From the NCBI GenBank assembly GCA_035495315.1, contig DATJGF010000234.1, positions 38,834 through 102,833 on the forward strand: a stretch of 64,000 nucleotides of DNA, read 5' to 3'. Source of the DNA: DATJGF01 sp035495315. GTDB lineage: Bacteria > Verrucomicrobiota > Verrucomicrobiia > Limisphaerales > UBA8199. The translations under genes and the position numbers were made by a program. Below the pieces are notes generated by a model. It was not told the origin of the DNA. It saw nothing but the letters and a program-made list of their open reading frames with translations, and made no database searches. This document shows positions 52,365 through 61,027 of the stretch, piece after piece (the stretch's first letter is position 1; each line of letters opens with the position of its first letter).

Positions 52365-53198
52365 TTATTCTGGGCTCAAAACCCGATGCATCAGCGCCTC
52401 AGCGTCGCGGAAATCCGGAATAACCACATCGGCTCCGACCCCGAGAAGCCGTTTGTACTTCCATTGATCAAACTCGCCCGAACCGTTGCGAGCTTCGTCA
52501 CTCGCGACAGCGACGGCCAGGCCGCCTACTTCTTTTGTATTCTCGATCTCAACATAGCCATCTCCAAAGGATAGCAGTTGGGCACCTTGAATTTGATTGT
52601 CCCGCAGAATCCTCTCGATCACCAATTTTTTGGAGAACTGTTTGTAATCGTCCAGCGCGCCGTAAATGTGTTTGCCAAAGAACTGCGTCAAATCGAGCAA
52701 CTCGGCTTCCTGTTTTACAAACACTTCATCGGTGCCACTGGCCAAATACATGGGTAGCCCTCGCGTCCACAGCAATTCGAGCAGCCGCCGCGCGCCGTAC
52801 ACCAGCGCGTCGTCCTTGCGAAGCCGCCCCACTCGCAGTCCCTCGATTCGGCTCCGAATCCGCTCATCCAATCGGCGGAGATATTCGTGTTTGTACCACA
52901 GCGGTTCGCGGGGGCTGCCACCCCGCTCTTCGATTCGGTCGGCCAGCTGAATCATTTGGTAGATCGTTTGCTTGCCGTTGAGTCGCATGATGTCGTCAAA
53001 ACAAAGCTGGCGTCGTTGTTCATCTGTTTCGCCCGAGACCGGCGGCAGAAACTCGGCAAACATCGGCACCATGACTTCAGGCCAGCCCTGGCGAATCAAT
53101 GACAGCGTTCCGTCAAAATCAAAAAGCACGTGGCTAATATCCGGTCGTGGGGCGAAATGAGGGGCGAATTCGACGCGACCGACGAAGGCGATAGTCAT
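52365..53198 (-). CDS. HAD-superfamily phosphatase
   Basis: 277 residues. HAD motif I is FDFDGTLSL (nucleophile Asp and its +2 Asp), motif II is YLASGTDEVF, the Lys of motif III is probably in DDYKQFSKKLVIERIL, and motif IV is FGDGYVEIEN. A helical cap (~50-130) lies between motifs I and II, as in subfamily I (phosphoglycolate phosphatase-like) enzymes. The substrate cannot be named. It is transcribed divergently from the DHS-like gene; a REP-like palindrome sits between them. Confidence 0.88.
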   Translation of the reverse strand: MTIAFVGRVEFAPHFAPRPDISHVLFDFDGTLSLIRQGWPEVMVPMFAEFLPPVSGETDEQRRQLCFDDIMRLNGKQTIYQMIQLADRIEERGGSPREPLWYKHEYLRRLDERIRSRIEGLRVGRLRKDDALVYGARRLLELLWTRGLPMYLASGTDEVFVKQEAELLDLTQFFGKHIYGALDDYKQFSKKLVIERILRDNQIQGAQLLSFGDGYVEIENTKEVGGLAVAVASDEARNGSGEFDQWKYKRLLGVGADVVIPDFRDAEALMHRVLSPE

Positions 53199-53244
53199 GA
53201 GAGCGTAACCGAATTTATTGAGACGATGGGCACCTGAGACAGAA

Positions 53245-53298
53245 GCTCGCGCCGGGCGTGACGCCCGGCAAACTCGCAGGCGAGGACGCCCGCGCTAC
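53245..53298. repeat. Hairpin with GCCGGGCG stem
   Basis: GCCGGGCG-TGA-CGCCCGGC at 53251-53269 followed by CTCG...CGAG around 53273-53284 and the line GACGCCCGCGCTAC. It sits in the divergent gap between HAD and DHS-like genes and would overlap their promoters. Confidence 0.6.
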
Positions 53299-53431
53299 AA
53301 TTTGGCAGACCGCTGCTTTGATCATTTTGCTGTTCGGCGCCAAAGTGTTCTGCACCCGGCTCAAGACGGCAACTCGAAAGTGATTGCGCCGACGGGCTCG
53401 CACTACCTACGATAAAAACGCCCAGCTTGAT

Positions 53432-54550
53432 ATGAAAGATTATCCTGCACGATTGGACCTGAAAAAGGTAAAAGTCTATCCGCTGGCCGAGCGGCAGAGC
53501 CTCAGTGAGCTTGGCAAAATGCTGCTCGATGCGAAAGCGTCACCTCCCCTCCTGACAAGCCATAGCCTCGAAGCGGTTAAGTCGTCCGCACAGGCGCTAA
53601 GGCGAGCGCGCCAAGCCGGAGCCAGTGTGATGCTCCTCTACGGCGCGCACCTGATAAAGAATGGCGCGATGAGCATCGTCAATGAACTGATCGCGGAGGG
53701 CTGGTTAACTCATTTGGCGACGAATGGCGCCGGGACAATTCACGATTGGGAGCTGGCATTCCAGGGCCGCACCGAAGAGAGCGTGCGCAAGAACGTCGCC
53801 ACCGGCAATTTCGGGACCTGGGACGAAACCGGCCGCAATATTCATTTGGCACTCCTCGCAGGGGCACTGCGAGAAGAAGGTTACGGACGCAGCCTGGGCC
53901 GTTTTATTGTAGAGGATGGAATCGAACTGCCAACGAGTTCCTCACTGGAGAAATCTCTTCGCGACGAGCCCGGGCACGCTCTGGCGCCGGCGCGAGCGGA
54001 ATTGCTGCAGGCAATCATAACGCATCAGCTTCCCAGCGGACGGATAGAAGTGAAACACCCGTGGAAGAGCTCCTGCATCCTGGCCCAGGCCTTTCAGCAC
54101 AATGTTCCGCTTACGGTCCATCCGGGTATTGGGTACGATATAATTTCCACTCACCCGATGTTCAACGGGGCAGCGATCGGCCGCGCCGCCGCATTGGATT
54201 TTCAGTTATTCAGCCGCGCCGTGGAAGGTCTGGATGGCGGCGTTGTGCTTTCGGTAGGGTCGGCGATTATGGCACCGCAGGTGTTTGAGAAAAGCCTCAG
54301 CTGCGTTAACAATTTGCGGATTCAGTCGGGACGTCCGATCGTCCGCGATCACACTATTTATGTGGTCGACATTCAGGATGGCGGCCACTGGGACTGGACC
54401 AAAGGCGAGCCGCCCAAGGATAATCCGGCATATTATTTAAGATTCTGCAAGAGTTTCGCGCGGATGGGCGGCGGCATGAATTATATCCAATGCGATAACG
54501 TCGCCTTTCTCCACAATCTGCTATGGCTGCTGAAAACCAAAACCCCTTAA
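53432..54550 (+). CDS. Conserved protein, deoxyhypusine-synthase-like fold (unassigned)
   Basis: 372 residues from the ATG at 53432; the frame also opens at 53384 but that extension is basic and non-conserved-looking. The N-terminal half has ASVMLLYGAHLIKNGAMSIVNELIAEGWLTHLATNGAGTIHDWE, a nucleotide-binding-like strand-helix pattern with NGAGTIHD. The C-terminal half reads HPWKSSCILAQAFQHNVPLTVHPGIGYDII, then SVGSAIMAPQVFEKSLSCVNNL, similar in order to deoxyhypusine synthase (state-dependent NAD-binding, GGG-like loop). The catalytic Lys of that enzyme was not located, and bacteria lack eIF5A, so the reaction is unknown. It ends 3 bp before the PfkB-kinase start, so both are one operon. Confidence 0.55.
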   Translation: MKDYPARLDLKKVKVYPLAERQSLSELGKMLLDAKASPPLLTSHSLEAVKSSAQALRRARQAGASVMLLYGAHLIKNGAMSIVNELIAEGWLTHLATNGAGTIHDWELAFQGRTEESVRKNVATGNFGTWDETGRNIHLALLAGALREEGYGRSLGRFIVEDGIELPTSSSLEKSLRDEPGHALAPARAELLQAIITHQLPSGRIEVKHPWKSSCILAQAFQHNVPLTVHPGIGYDIISTHPMFNGAAIGRAAALDFQLFSRAVEGLDGGVVLSVGSAIMAPQVFEKSLSCVNNLRIQSGRPIVRDHTIYVVDIQDGGHWDWTKGEPPKDNPAYYLRFCKSFARMGGGMNYIQCDNVAFLHNLLWLLKTKTP

Positions 54551-54553
54551 GGT

Positions 54554-55570
54554 ATGGATCTTGACCGCTTCCATTTGCTCGCGGCACGGTATGCCAGCTT
54601 GCGCGTCGCGGTGCTCGGCGACTTCTGCCTCGATCGCTATTTGGAAATCGATCCCGAGAAGAAGGAGATTTCCATCGAGACCGGGCTACCTGTGCATAAC
54701 GTCGTCAACGTTCGTGCCCAACCCGGAGGCGCCGGCACGATCCTGAATAATCTCTGCGCGCTCGGCATAGGGACGATTTTCCCGCTCGGCTTCGCCGGTG
54801 ATGATGGTGAGGGCTTCGAATTGTGCCGCGCCCTGGAGGCTCGGCCGGGAGTGCGGCTCGATCACTTTATCCGGACGGCCGAGCGACGCACCTTTACCTA
54901 TTGCAAGCCTTTGGTAATTGCACCCGGCAAATCGCCCGTGGAACTCAATCGCCTCGATTCGAAAAACTGGACCCCAACGTCAGAATCGCTGAAAGAGCGG
55001 ATCTCGAGCCACTTCGAACAAATCGCTCGGTCAATCGACGCCGTCATCGTGCTGGACCAAGTCGACATCCCAGAAACCGGGGTTGTCACAAGCACACTGC
55101 TGAAGAAAATCTTCACCGTTCAAAATCCTAAACTGCTCATCCTGGCAGATAGTCGTCGTGGTCTGAGCGGCTTTCCACCGGTCACCTTCAAAATGAATGC
55201 GGCCGAACTTTCTGTGCTCACTCAATCGCCGAAAGAATTGACGCTTGAGGAGATTAAAGCGCAGGCGGCGGCGCTTGCGCGGAAGAATCAGCAAAGCGTC
55301 TTTGTGACGCTGGCCGAGCGGGGCATCGTCGGAGCCAATGCGCGCGGTGAAGTCGAGCATGTTCCGGCGTTACCGTTACGCGGGGAAATTGACGTAGTGG
55401 GGGCAGGTGACGCGGTCTCGGCGAGCCTGGCGAGCAGTCTTGCCGCTGGGGCGACGCTCCGCGACGCGCTGGAGCTTGCCAATGCAGCCGCCTCAGTTGT
55501 GATTCACAAACTCGGGACCACCGGAACGGCGAGCCTCGAGGAGATTGCGAAGTTGTTGCCACTTGCGTAA
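54554..55570 (+). CDS. PfkB-family carbohydrate kinase (RfaE/HldE-like)
   Basis: 338 residues. PfkB signature 1 is NVRAQPGGAGTILNNLCALG (~52-71) and signature 2 with the catalytic base is DVVGAGDAVSASLASSLAAG (Asp in GAGD). The opening VLGDFCLDRYLEI and the substrate lid region (~85-115) resemble the heptose-7-phosphate kinase domain of HldE and related sugar kinases. ATP phosphorylates a sugar or sugar phosphate; which is unknown. It lies 3 bp after the DHS-like gene, which suggests that gene makes or uses the kinase's substrate. Converges with the MscS gene. Confidence 0.87.
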   Translation: MDLDRFHLLAARYASLRVAVLGDFCLDRYLEIDPEKKEISIETGLPVHNVVNVRAQPGGAGTILNNLCALGIGTIFPLGFAGDDGEGFELCRALEARPGVRLDHFIRTAERRTFTYCKPLVIAPGKSPVELNRLDSKNWTPTSESLKERISSHFEQIARSIDAVIVLDQVDIPETGVVTSTLLKKIFTVQNPKLLILADSRRGLSGFPPVTFKMNAAELSVLTQSPKELTLEEIKAQAAALARKNQQSVFVTLAERGIVGANARGEVEHVPALPLRGEIDVVGAGDAVSASLASSLAAGATLRDALELANAAASVVIHKLGTTGTASLEEIAKLLPLA

Positions 55571-55579
55571 CCGTTCGTT

Positions 55580-55736
55580 GGCAGACTGAATATCGTCCTC
55601 GTCCTCGATCTTTCTGGATTTTCGAGGACGAACGACGATGGCCGAGAACGACAAACTAGATAAGCACCCATTGGCTCCCTGACTCCGGTGAATTCTCCTT
55701 CTCCCCTTCTGAGGGGAGAAGGCCGGGGTGAGGGGT
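55580..55736. repeat. Composite repeat: GTCCTC hairpin plus GAGGGGAGAAGG hairpin
   Basis: First part: TCGTCCTCGTCCTCGA (55593-55608) pairs with TCGAGGACGAACGACGA (55622-55638). Second part: TCTCCTTCTCCCCTTCTGAG and GGGGAGAAGGCCGGGGTGAG (55686-55736). The same two parts in the same order occur at 60855-61010. A shorter related stretch is at 7924-7966. Placed in the convergent gap between the kinase and MscS genes. Confidence 0.75.
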
Positions 55737-55741
55737 CCTTT

Positions 55742-56593
55742 TCAAAGCCGGCTGGGCTCAGCATGGACAGAGACGGTTGCGCTGGAGGCGCCCGGGCCGT
55801 TGAGCAACCGAATCTCTCGCTGTGGGAAAGGTATCTCGATGTGCTGAGCGCGGAAGGTCTCTAGAAGGGCTTGGTTAATTTCCGGGCCGGCAGCTATGAA
55901 GTTGTCGATCCCGACCCATGGTTTCACAGCTATTGTAACGCAGGAATCACCCAGACAGCTTACCCCAATCACCGGGGCCGGGTCTTTCAAGGCTCGCGGA
56001 TTACTGGCGACAATTTTGCGCGCGACGGTTAGCGCCTGCTCAATGTTTGTTCCATAAGCGACACCGACCGAGAGGTCCAGTTGGCGAATGGTTCCATAAT
56101 TGTGGAGGATCTCGCCTACGATCTTGCGGTTAGGGATGATCACCCGCGACCGATCCGTATGCAGTAGCGTCGTCGTGAAAAGCTGAACCGTGCTCACCTG
56201 ACCCGATTCTCCTACCAACTCGACATACTCGCCGACGCGGAAAGGTTTGGTAAATATGATGTTCAAGCCGGCGATAAGGTTCGCCAGGACATGCTGCATT
56301 GCCAGCCCGATGCCGACGCCGGCAACGCCAATCCCGGCGACCATCGGGGCAATGGGAACACCGCATTTTTCCAACGCCAGCACCACTGCCATGCCGAACA
56401 CCAACAGCCGGATAACACGACCGGCAAGCATGCGGATCGGGGGCTCGATTTGCTTCTTTTCAAACCATTGATCCGAGGCTCTTCCCAACCACCGTGCGAC
56501 CAGCGCCCCCGCCGTCATAATGATCAGGGCCCCAATGATCTGGAATCCGTACTCGGTCAGGAATTTAAATACTGTGCTTTTGATCTCTTCCAT
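55742..56593 (-). CDS. mscS: Small-conductance mechanosensitive channel (MscS family)
   Basis: 283 residues, the standard MscS length. Three transmembrane segments: ~14-37 (GFQIIGALIIMTAGALVARWLG), ~57-76 (RVIRLLVFGMAVVLALE) and the pore helix TM3, GVAGVGIGLAMQHVLANLIAG (~88-110), whose glycine/alanine spacing packs the pore. The cytoplasmic beta domain (FTKPFRVGEYVEL ... TLLHTDRSRVIIPNRKI) and alpha-beta domain follow. It opens upon hypo-osmotic shock to release solutes. The gene is a solitary unit, convergent with the PfkB-kinase gene and upstream of nothing in the same direction. Confidence 0.94.
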   Translation of the reverse strand: MEEIKSTVFKFLTEYGFQIIGALIIMTAGALVARWLGRASDQWFEKKQIEPPIRMLAGRVIRLLVFGMAVVLALEKCGVPIAPMVAGIGVAGVGIGLAMQHVLANLIAGLNIIFTKPFRVGEYVELVGESGQVSTVQLFTTTLLHTDRSRVIIPNRKIVGEILHNYGTIRQLDLSVGVAYGTNIEQALTVARKIVASNPRALKDPAPVIGVSCLGDSCVTIAVKPWVGIDNFIAAGPEINQALLETFRAQHIEIPFPQREIRLLNGPGASSATVSVHAEPSRL

Positions 56594-56764
56594 ATGCAGT
56601 CCTCTTCAAGGCAGCTTCACGTCCGGTTGCGATGCATCGTTGCCCCTTCAGCCCTCATCTAATCTACGCGCGGATCCGCCGAACATGGCACGATTATGGG
56701 TTCGGCTTCGGAAAGAATCAAACCGGAATTCATGCAAGAGCCGAATTTAGCCGCAGAAGGAAAT

Positions 56765-58753
56765 CTATGGGGCCGTTTCCCCTAGCAAAAACTTCTGCAT
56801 GAACTCGATCGTCGCGTAGAACTGGAAATCGGCATTCTTCTTCTTGGCAAAGCCGTGGCCCTCATCCTTAGCGCACAAATACCAGACCGGAGTTCCTTGC
56901 TGCTTCAAGGCGGCGACCATCTGGTCGGCCTCGCTCTTGGGCACGCGCGGGTCGTTGGCCCCGGCGACAATGAAGATTGGCTTTTTCAACTCATTGACAT
57001 GCTTCATGGGAGCAATGCTCTCGAGGAACGAACGCATTTTAGGATCGCGTTCGTCACCGTACTCGACCCGGCGCAGATCGCGGCGATACGCTTCAGTATG
57101 CTCGAGGAAAGTGACCAAACTGGACATACCGACAACGTCGAGTGAACACGAAATCAGATCATTGTAGCGGGTCGCAGTCACCAGTGTCATATGTCCGCCG
57201 TAACTCCCACCGGTGACGAGGATGCGGCCGCCATCCACTCCCGGTTGCTGCTTCAACCAGCCGAGCAACGTCTCGATATCTTTATAGGAGCCTTCGCGTT
57301 GAAAGCCGTTGTCCAGGGTCAGGAAGGTTTTACCGTAACCCGCCGAACCGCGGACGTTCGGCCAGAGGATCGCGATCCCCAGTTCATTGATAAAATAATT
57401 CATTTGCGCCATGAACCGCGGCCGCGCCTGGCTTTCGGGACCACCATGGATCGCGACAATTATCGGACGTTTACCGGGGAAACGGTCCGGTGAGGGCCGG
57501 TAGATCCAGGCGGAGATCTCCCGTTCATCGAAGGATTTCCATTTCACGAGCTCTGGCTCGACAAAATTCTGCGCATTAATCCCGCCGGTCTCGCTTGTGG
57601 TCCAGCGTTCGAGTGTACGCGCATCAAGGTCTATCGAATAGGCATCCGCCGGCGAGCGGGCCGAATTTATCGAGAAGGCCAAGTCGCGATTGTTTTCGTG
57701 CCAGATAAGACCGCTGATAATTCCCTTCGGCGTCTCGGGCAACGAGAGTTCTTTCCCTGCGACCAGGTCTAACACTTGCAGCCGGCTCAGCCCGTTTTCG
57801 TTGACAACGTAGGCGAGCAATTGCCGGCTGTGCGAAAGTGCTGCAGCCTCGACATCCCAGGCATCGTGCGTCAGATACTCCGGCTGAGAGCCCGTCAACG
57901 CAATCCGGGCGATACGTTGGAACTCATCGTCGCGATCGCTTGTGGTGTAGACGCTTTTGCCATTGGCGCTGAAGCCAATTGGACTGTAGGCGATTTTTTC
58001 AGCCACTTTCGGTGTCAGCAGAGATTTTTCACCGGTCGCGGCATCGACCAGCCAGAGGTAGCTTTCGTTGATCGAGATCTCTTGCACCGCCAGTAAAGTT
58101 TTATCGTCGGGTGACCAATCGACCACAGCCCAGCCGCCGCCCTGGTTTTGTGTTAGCAACCGGTCGGTGGCCTTGTCGGAAGGGTTCATCAGATAAAAAT
58201 CGACGTCGGCGCCGTTACGCCGCGTCGACGCGTAGGCGAGTTTGTCGCCGCGGTTGGACCAGCGGGGAGCGAGATTCCGCGATTTGCCATCGGTCAGTAG
58301 CGTGCTCTCTCCAGAGGAGAGGTCATATCGATAGAATTGGTACCATTCCCCTCCCCCAATATCTTTGCTGAATACGAAATAATCGCCGGAATGGGGGTGG
58401 TAGCTCGCTGCGGAGATCCGGTCGGGAAAGAAGGTCAATTGCATGCGCGCCCCGCCGGGCAGCTTTACCTCGTGGACTTGAACGGTATCCGCGAAGCGCG
58501 TGCCGATCAGCATTTCGCGCCGCTGCGGGTGCCAGGCAAAAACCTGTGCGCTGCGCGATTCGGTATATCGATTGGCCCGCTCGACCAGCGCCGAAGGAAT
58601 TGCCGGGACTCCTTCCACAATGAGGTTTTCACCGGGCGCGAGGGAGGTTTTGGGCGACGGCGTTTGTCCCAAACAGGCGAAGCCGATCAGCATCAAATTG
58701 ACTACGACATAATCGAGTTTAGTCCTCATATTCATTTGCGCTGCCATTTGCAT
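56765..58753 (-). CDS. S9 family prolyl oligopeptidase, secreted
   Basis: About 662 residues from the ATG at 58753; ATGs at 58735 and 58729 are alternatives, and the longer frame to 58912 would translate the 58783-58867 inverted repeat, so it is rejected. A short signal peptide (VVVNLMLIGFACLG) is followed by a seven-bladed propeller (~60-410: VDWSPDDKTLLAV, IGFSANGKSVYTTSD) and the alpha/beta hydrolase domain. Catalytic serine in GGSYGGHM, Asp in AGANDPRVP and His in DEGHGFAKK complete the triad. Oligopeptidases of this type (dipeptidyl-/acylaminoacyl-peptidase) digest short peptides. The repeat lies directly at the start of the mRNA leader. Confidence 0.92.
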   Translation of the reverse strand: MQMAAQMNMRTKLDYVVVNLMLIGFACLGQTPSPKTSLAPGENLIVEGVPAIPSALVERANRYTESRSAQVFAWHPQRREMLIGTRFADTVQVHEVKLPGGARMQLTFFPDRISAASYHPHSGDYFVFSKDIGGGEWYQFYRYDLSSGESTLLTDGKSRNLAPRWSNRGDKLAYASTRRNGADVDFYLMNPSDKATDRLLTQNQGGGWAVVDWSPDDKTLLAVQEISINESYLWLVDAATGEKSLLTPKVAEKIAYSPIGFSANGKSVYTTSDRDDEFQRIARIALTGSQPEYLTHDAWDVEAAALSHSRQLLAYVVNENGLSRLQVLDLVAGKELSLPETPKGIISGLIWHENNRDLAFSINSARSPADAYSIDLDARTLERWTTSETGGINAQNFVEPELVKWKSFDEREISAWIYRPSPDRFPGKRPIIVAIHGGPESQARPRFMAQMNYFINELGIAILWPNVRGSAGYGKTFLTLDNGFQREGSYKDIETLLGWLKQQPGVDGGRILVTGGSYGGHMTLVTATRYNDLISCSLDVVGMSSLVTFLEHTEAYRRDLRRVEYGDERDPKMRSFLESIAPMKHVNELKKPIFIVAGANDPRVPKSEADQMVAALKQQGTPVWYLCAKDEGHGFAKKKNADFQFYATIEFMQKFLLGETAP

Positions 58754-58782
58754 TTCGGTTAACAGGGAGTCTCGACGTGAAT

Positions 58783-58867
58783 TGTAGGAGACGACGTAAG
58801 GAGACTCTGTTCGATACGATTCAGCACGCTCACAGTTCATCAGAGTCTCCTTACGTCGTCTCCTACA
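58783..58867. repeat. Perfect 27-bp inverted repeat, 31-nt loop
   Basis: TGTAGGAGACGACGTAAGGA... (58783-58809) and its exact reverse complement (58841-58867). It lies in the gap between QueD stop and the S9-peptidase start, so in the peptidase leader. A diverged half-copy (TGTAGGGGTCGTCGTAAGGA) is at 60808-60830, just before the LuxC-like gene start. Confidence 0.95.
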
Positions 58868-58877
58868 AGCACGAAGC

Positions 58878-59249
58878 CTACTTACCACGTCCCCCCCGCC
58901 CTCGATAAACACATTTTGCGGTGCAGGTCTCGGCCACAGCCACTTCGCTCAACAAGGGCAGCCGCGGTCTTAACTTTTCCCAGATCCAAACGGCAATGTT
59001 TTCGCTCGTCGGATTCTCCAAACCTGGAATCTCGTTCAAATAATAGTGGTCCAGTTTTTCCCAAATCGGTTTAAACGCGTCGGTGATATCCGCGTAATCG
59101 ATAAGCCAGCCGAGCCGCGGATTGCAATCCCCGGCGACCACAATCTCCACCTGGAAACTATGGCCGTGCAGCCTGCGGCATTTGTGGGATTTGGGCAAGT
59201 GCGGCAACAGGTGGGCCGCCTCGAATTGAAATATTTTGCGCAGTTCCAT
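58878..59249 (-). CDS. queD: 6-carboxy-tetrahydropterin synthase (QueD/PTPS family)
   Basis: 123 residues from the ATG at 59249, the usual length and the usual beginning (MELRKIFQFEAAHLLP). The zinc site is His13, His28 and His30 in FEAAH and LHGHSF; the catalytic cysteine is Cys24 in HKCRRLHGH. The DYADI and LDHYYLNE segments and a C-terminal Glu in VAVAETCTAKCVYRG complete the active site. QueD converts dihydroneopterin triphosphate to 6-carboxy-tetrahydropterin, a step to queuosine. Upstream ATGs at 59309 and 59366 would translate heptamer-repeat DNA (MQNGKWQMADRKWQMGK), so they are rejected. Confidence 0.92.
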   Translation of the reverse strand: MELRKIFQFEAAHLLPHLPKSHKCRRLHGHSFQVEIVVAGDCNPRLGWLIDYADITDAFKPIWEKLDHYYLNEIPGLENPTSENIAVWIWEKLRPRLPLLSEVAVAETCTAKCVYRGRGGRGK

Positions 59250-59315
59250 TTTCACCGGCACCCGCGACTCAGCGTCTCTCTTCGCAACCTTTGTCTTTAA
59301 TCTTGTCATTTCACG

Positions 59316-59454
59316 CTTTCCCATTTGCCATTTCCTATCTGCCATCTGCCATTTGCCATTCTGCATCCCGCGATCAGCGAATCTTCTTATGCTTCAACAC
59401 TCAAACGCACCCCCATCCCGCTTTAACGCTCTAACATTCTAAGGTTCAACGCTC
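59316..59454. repeat. Degenerate 7-bp (TGCCATT) and 8-bp repeats
   Basis: From 59316 a run of heptamers (CCCATTT, GCCATTT, CCTATCT, GCCATCT, GCCATTT, GCCATTC) is followed from ~59420 by an 8-bp run (TTTAACGC, TCTAACAT, TCTAAGGT, TCAACGCT). Neither shows an inverted partner here. The reading frame through the first run gives the familiar NGKWQMADRKWQMGK-like false peptide. Confidence 0.7.
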
Positions 59455-60807
59455 CCAGTCCGTCCACGTGATCAAATCCCCAATTGTCGGCCGCCCATCG
59501 TGCCGCCAGCTAAGCGGCGGATTTTGCATCTGGCCGATGGGGCAGATCCGTGTGGCCCCCCACCGAGCCAACTGGGTAACCAAATCCTGGGTATCTTTAT
59601 CGGGGACCGCCAGACCCACCGTCGATATCTTGCGCCGGTAGGCATCGGCATTTTGCAGCACCTCCGCCAACTCCTTCACACCTTTGACATAAACAAAACG
59701 ATGCAAACACGAAAGCTGGAAGCGCGGATCGGCCTCATAGACAACGGTCCACGCAGTCGAGTCCCGACTGCACCATTGATGCGTATCAGGCGCGTGGGCA
59801 GCCCGCACCTCATAAAAGGAGCGCCGTGATGAAATGGCCGCCGCCATTGCCGCAGGCAACTCGCCACGCGGCTCACTTGCCTCGCACTGCGCAAGGGCGT
59901 CCGCGAGCAATTCGGCAAACTTTTCCGCGGTTAGCGAACCGCCTTCCTGAACGTAAATAACATGAGGCGAAAGGCAGCCCAACTGGTTCCAGGCAACAAC
60001 GTCGCGAGTGGCGCGTTCGGCGACCGTCTTTGCATTCCAGGCCGTCAGCGCATCTTTCGCCACGTAAGAAAAGCTGACCCGATGTCCATAACTCAAAAAG
60101 CGTTTTCTGGGGGGCAAACGTTTTTGGATGCTGGCTAACGATTCATCGCTGCCAGTGGCCGTCACGCAATCGGCCTCTTCGAAAAGCGCCGCTTCCAACT
60201 CGCTCGACCCGCCCGGCCATTCAGCCAGTTCCAAACACGCTCCCAGCTTGGGCTCGGCATCGTAAAGCGAATGAGCAAACAAGCGTGGCAGCAACGCCGT
60301 GCCACTGGCGCACTTCACGAATTGCGCCGAACGAACCAACACGCCTTGAATAATGCTCATGAATGAAGGCACCGGCAGATTGCCCGCGGCAATATGGACC
60401 AGGAAGTCCGGTGCGGTGGCGACCGCGGCTCGGCCTCCTTGCTCCTCAGCCTTGCTGGATGTCATCTGGTCGAGCCGGGAGGCGTGCCCCAAATCCTGTT
60501 CGAGTAATGCCTTGAAAGCGTCCGCGGTCAATTGCTTGAAAAACGCATCCAGGCCGTGATTCAAGGTCTGCTTGGAAAACCCAGTTGCGGCTGGGCCTTG
60601 GTCGAGTGCCATTTTCCGAAAAGGGTAATCGGGCTGGAGCCAACTAAAAGAGACACCGCTCAACACATTGATCAGACTCTCCGTCGACCGTCCAGCCAGG
60701 TACCGCTCGCGATTGTGTTTCAAGGTCTGGCATGCCTCCCGAATCATCGCCGGAGAAAGAGTCGCCTCAGGCGGCAAATCGGCGAGAAAATAGTTCGGCA
60801 GATTCAT
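59446..60807 (-). CDS. luxC: LuxC-like acyl-CoA reductase
   Basis: 453 residues, the right length for the fatty acyl reductase LuxC family (aldehyde-dehydrogenase fold). The N-terminal acyl-binding region (SFSWLQPDYPFRKMALDQG) and nucleotide-binding segment (FLVHIAAGNLPVPSFMSIIQGVLVRSAQFVKCASGTALLPRL) match the family; the likely catalytic cysteine is in VVAWNQLGCLSPHVIYVQ. LuxC reduces activated fatty acids to aldehydes with NADPH. It follows the LuxE-like gene by ~220 bp on the same strand, with the composite repeat between, and no luxAB is present. Confidence 0.87.
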   Translation of the reverse strand: MNLPNYFLADLPPEATLSPAMIREACQTLKHNRERYLAGRSTESLINVLSGVSFSWLQPDYPFRKMALDQGPAATGFSKQTLNHGLDAFFKQLTADAFKALLEQDLGHASRLDQMTSSKAEEQGGRAAVATAPDFLVHIAAGNLPVPSFMSIIQGVLVRSAQFVKCASGTALLPRLFAHSLYDAEPKLGACLELAEWPGGSSELEAALFEEADCVTATGSDESLASIQKRLPPRKRFLSYGHRVSFSYVAKDALTAWNAKTVAERATRDVVAWNQLGCLSPHVIYVQEGGSLTAEKFAELLADALAQCEASEPRGELPAAMAAAISSRRSFYEVRAAHAPDTHQWCSRDSTAWTVVYEADPRFQLSCLHRFVYVKGVKELAEVLQNADAYRRKISTVGLAVPDKDTQDLVTQLARWGATRICPIGQMQNPPLSWRHDGRPTIGDLITWTDWER

Positions 60808-60854
60808 TGTAGGGGTCGTCGTAAGGAGACCATCATTGTAGAAATCGACGTTAG

Positions 60855-61010
60855 CAGCCTGAACATCGTCCTCGTCGTCGAAATCGATTCAAAAATCGAG
60901 GACGAGGACGAGAACGAAAACGAAGAGGACAAGCTACCAACCGCTCATTACGCCCCCTGACTGCGGTCGCTTCTCCCTCTCCCCTTCCAAGGGGAGAGGG
61001 CCGGGGTGAG
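60855..61010. repeat. Composite repeat, second copy
   Basis: ATCGTCCTCGTCGTCGAAAT (60865) pairs with ATCGAGGACGAGGACGAG (60895), then TTCTCCCTCTCCCCTTCCAA with GGGGAGAGGGCCGGGGTGAG (60970-61012). Same two parts in the same order as 55580-55736, diverged. Lies between the LuxE-like stop and the LuxC-like start. Confidence 0.75.
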
Positions 61011-61027
61011 GGGTCATTCGTCATTCG

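Noticed and set aside
59249..59366. N-terminal extension of QueD (NGKWQMADRKWQMGK-like)
   Set aside because: It is a translation of TGCCATT heptamers. QueD normally starts at MELRKIF.
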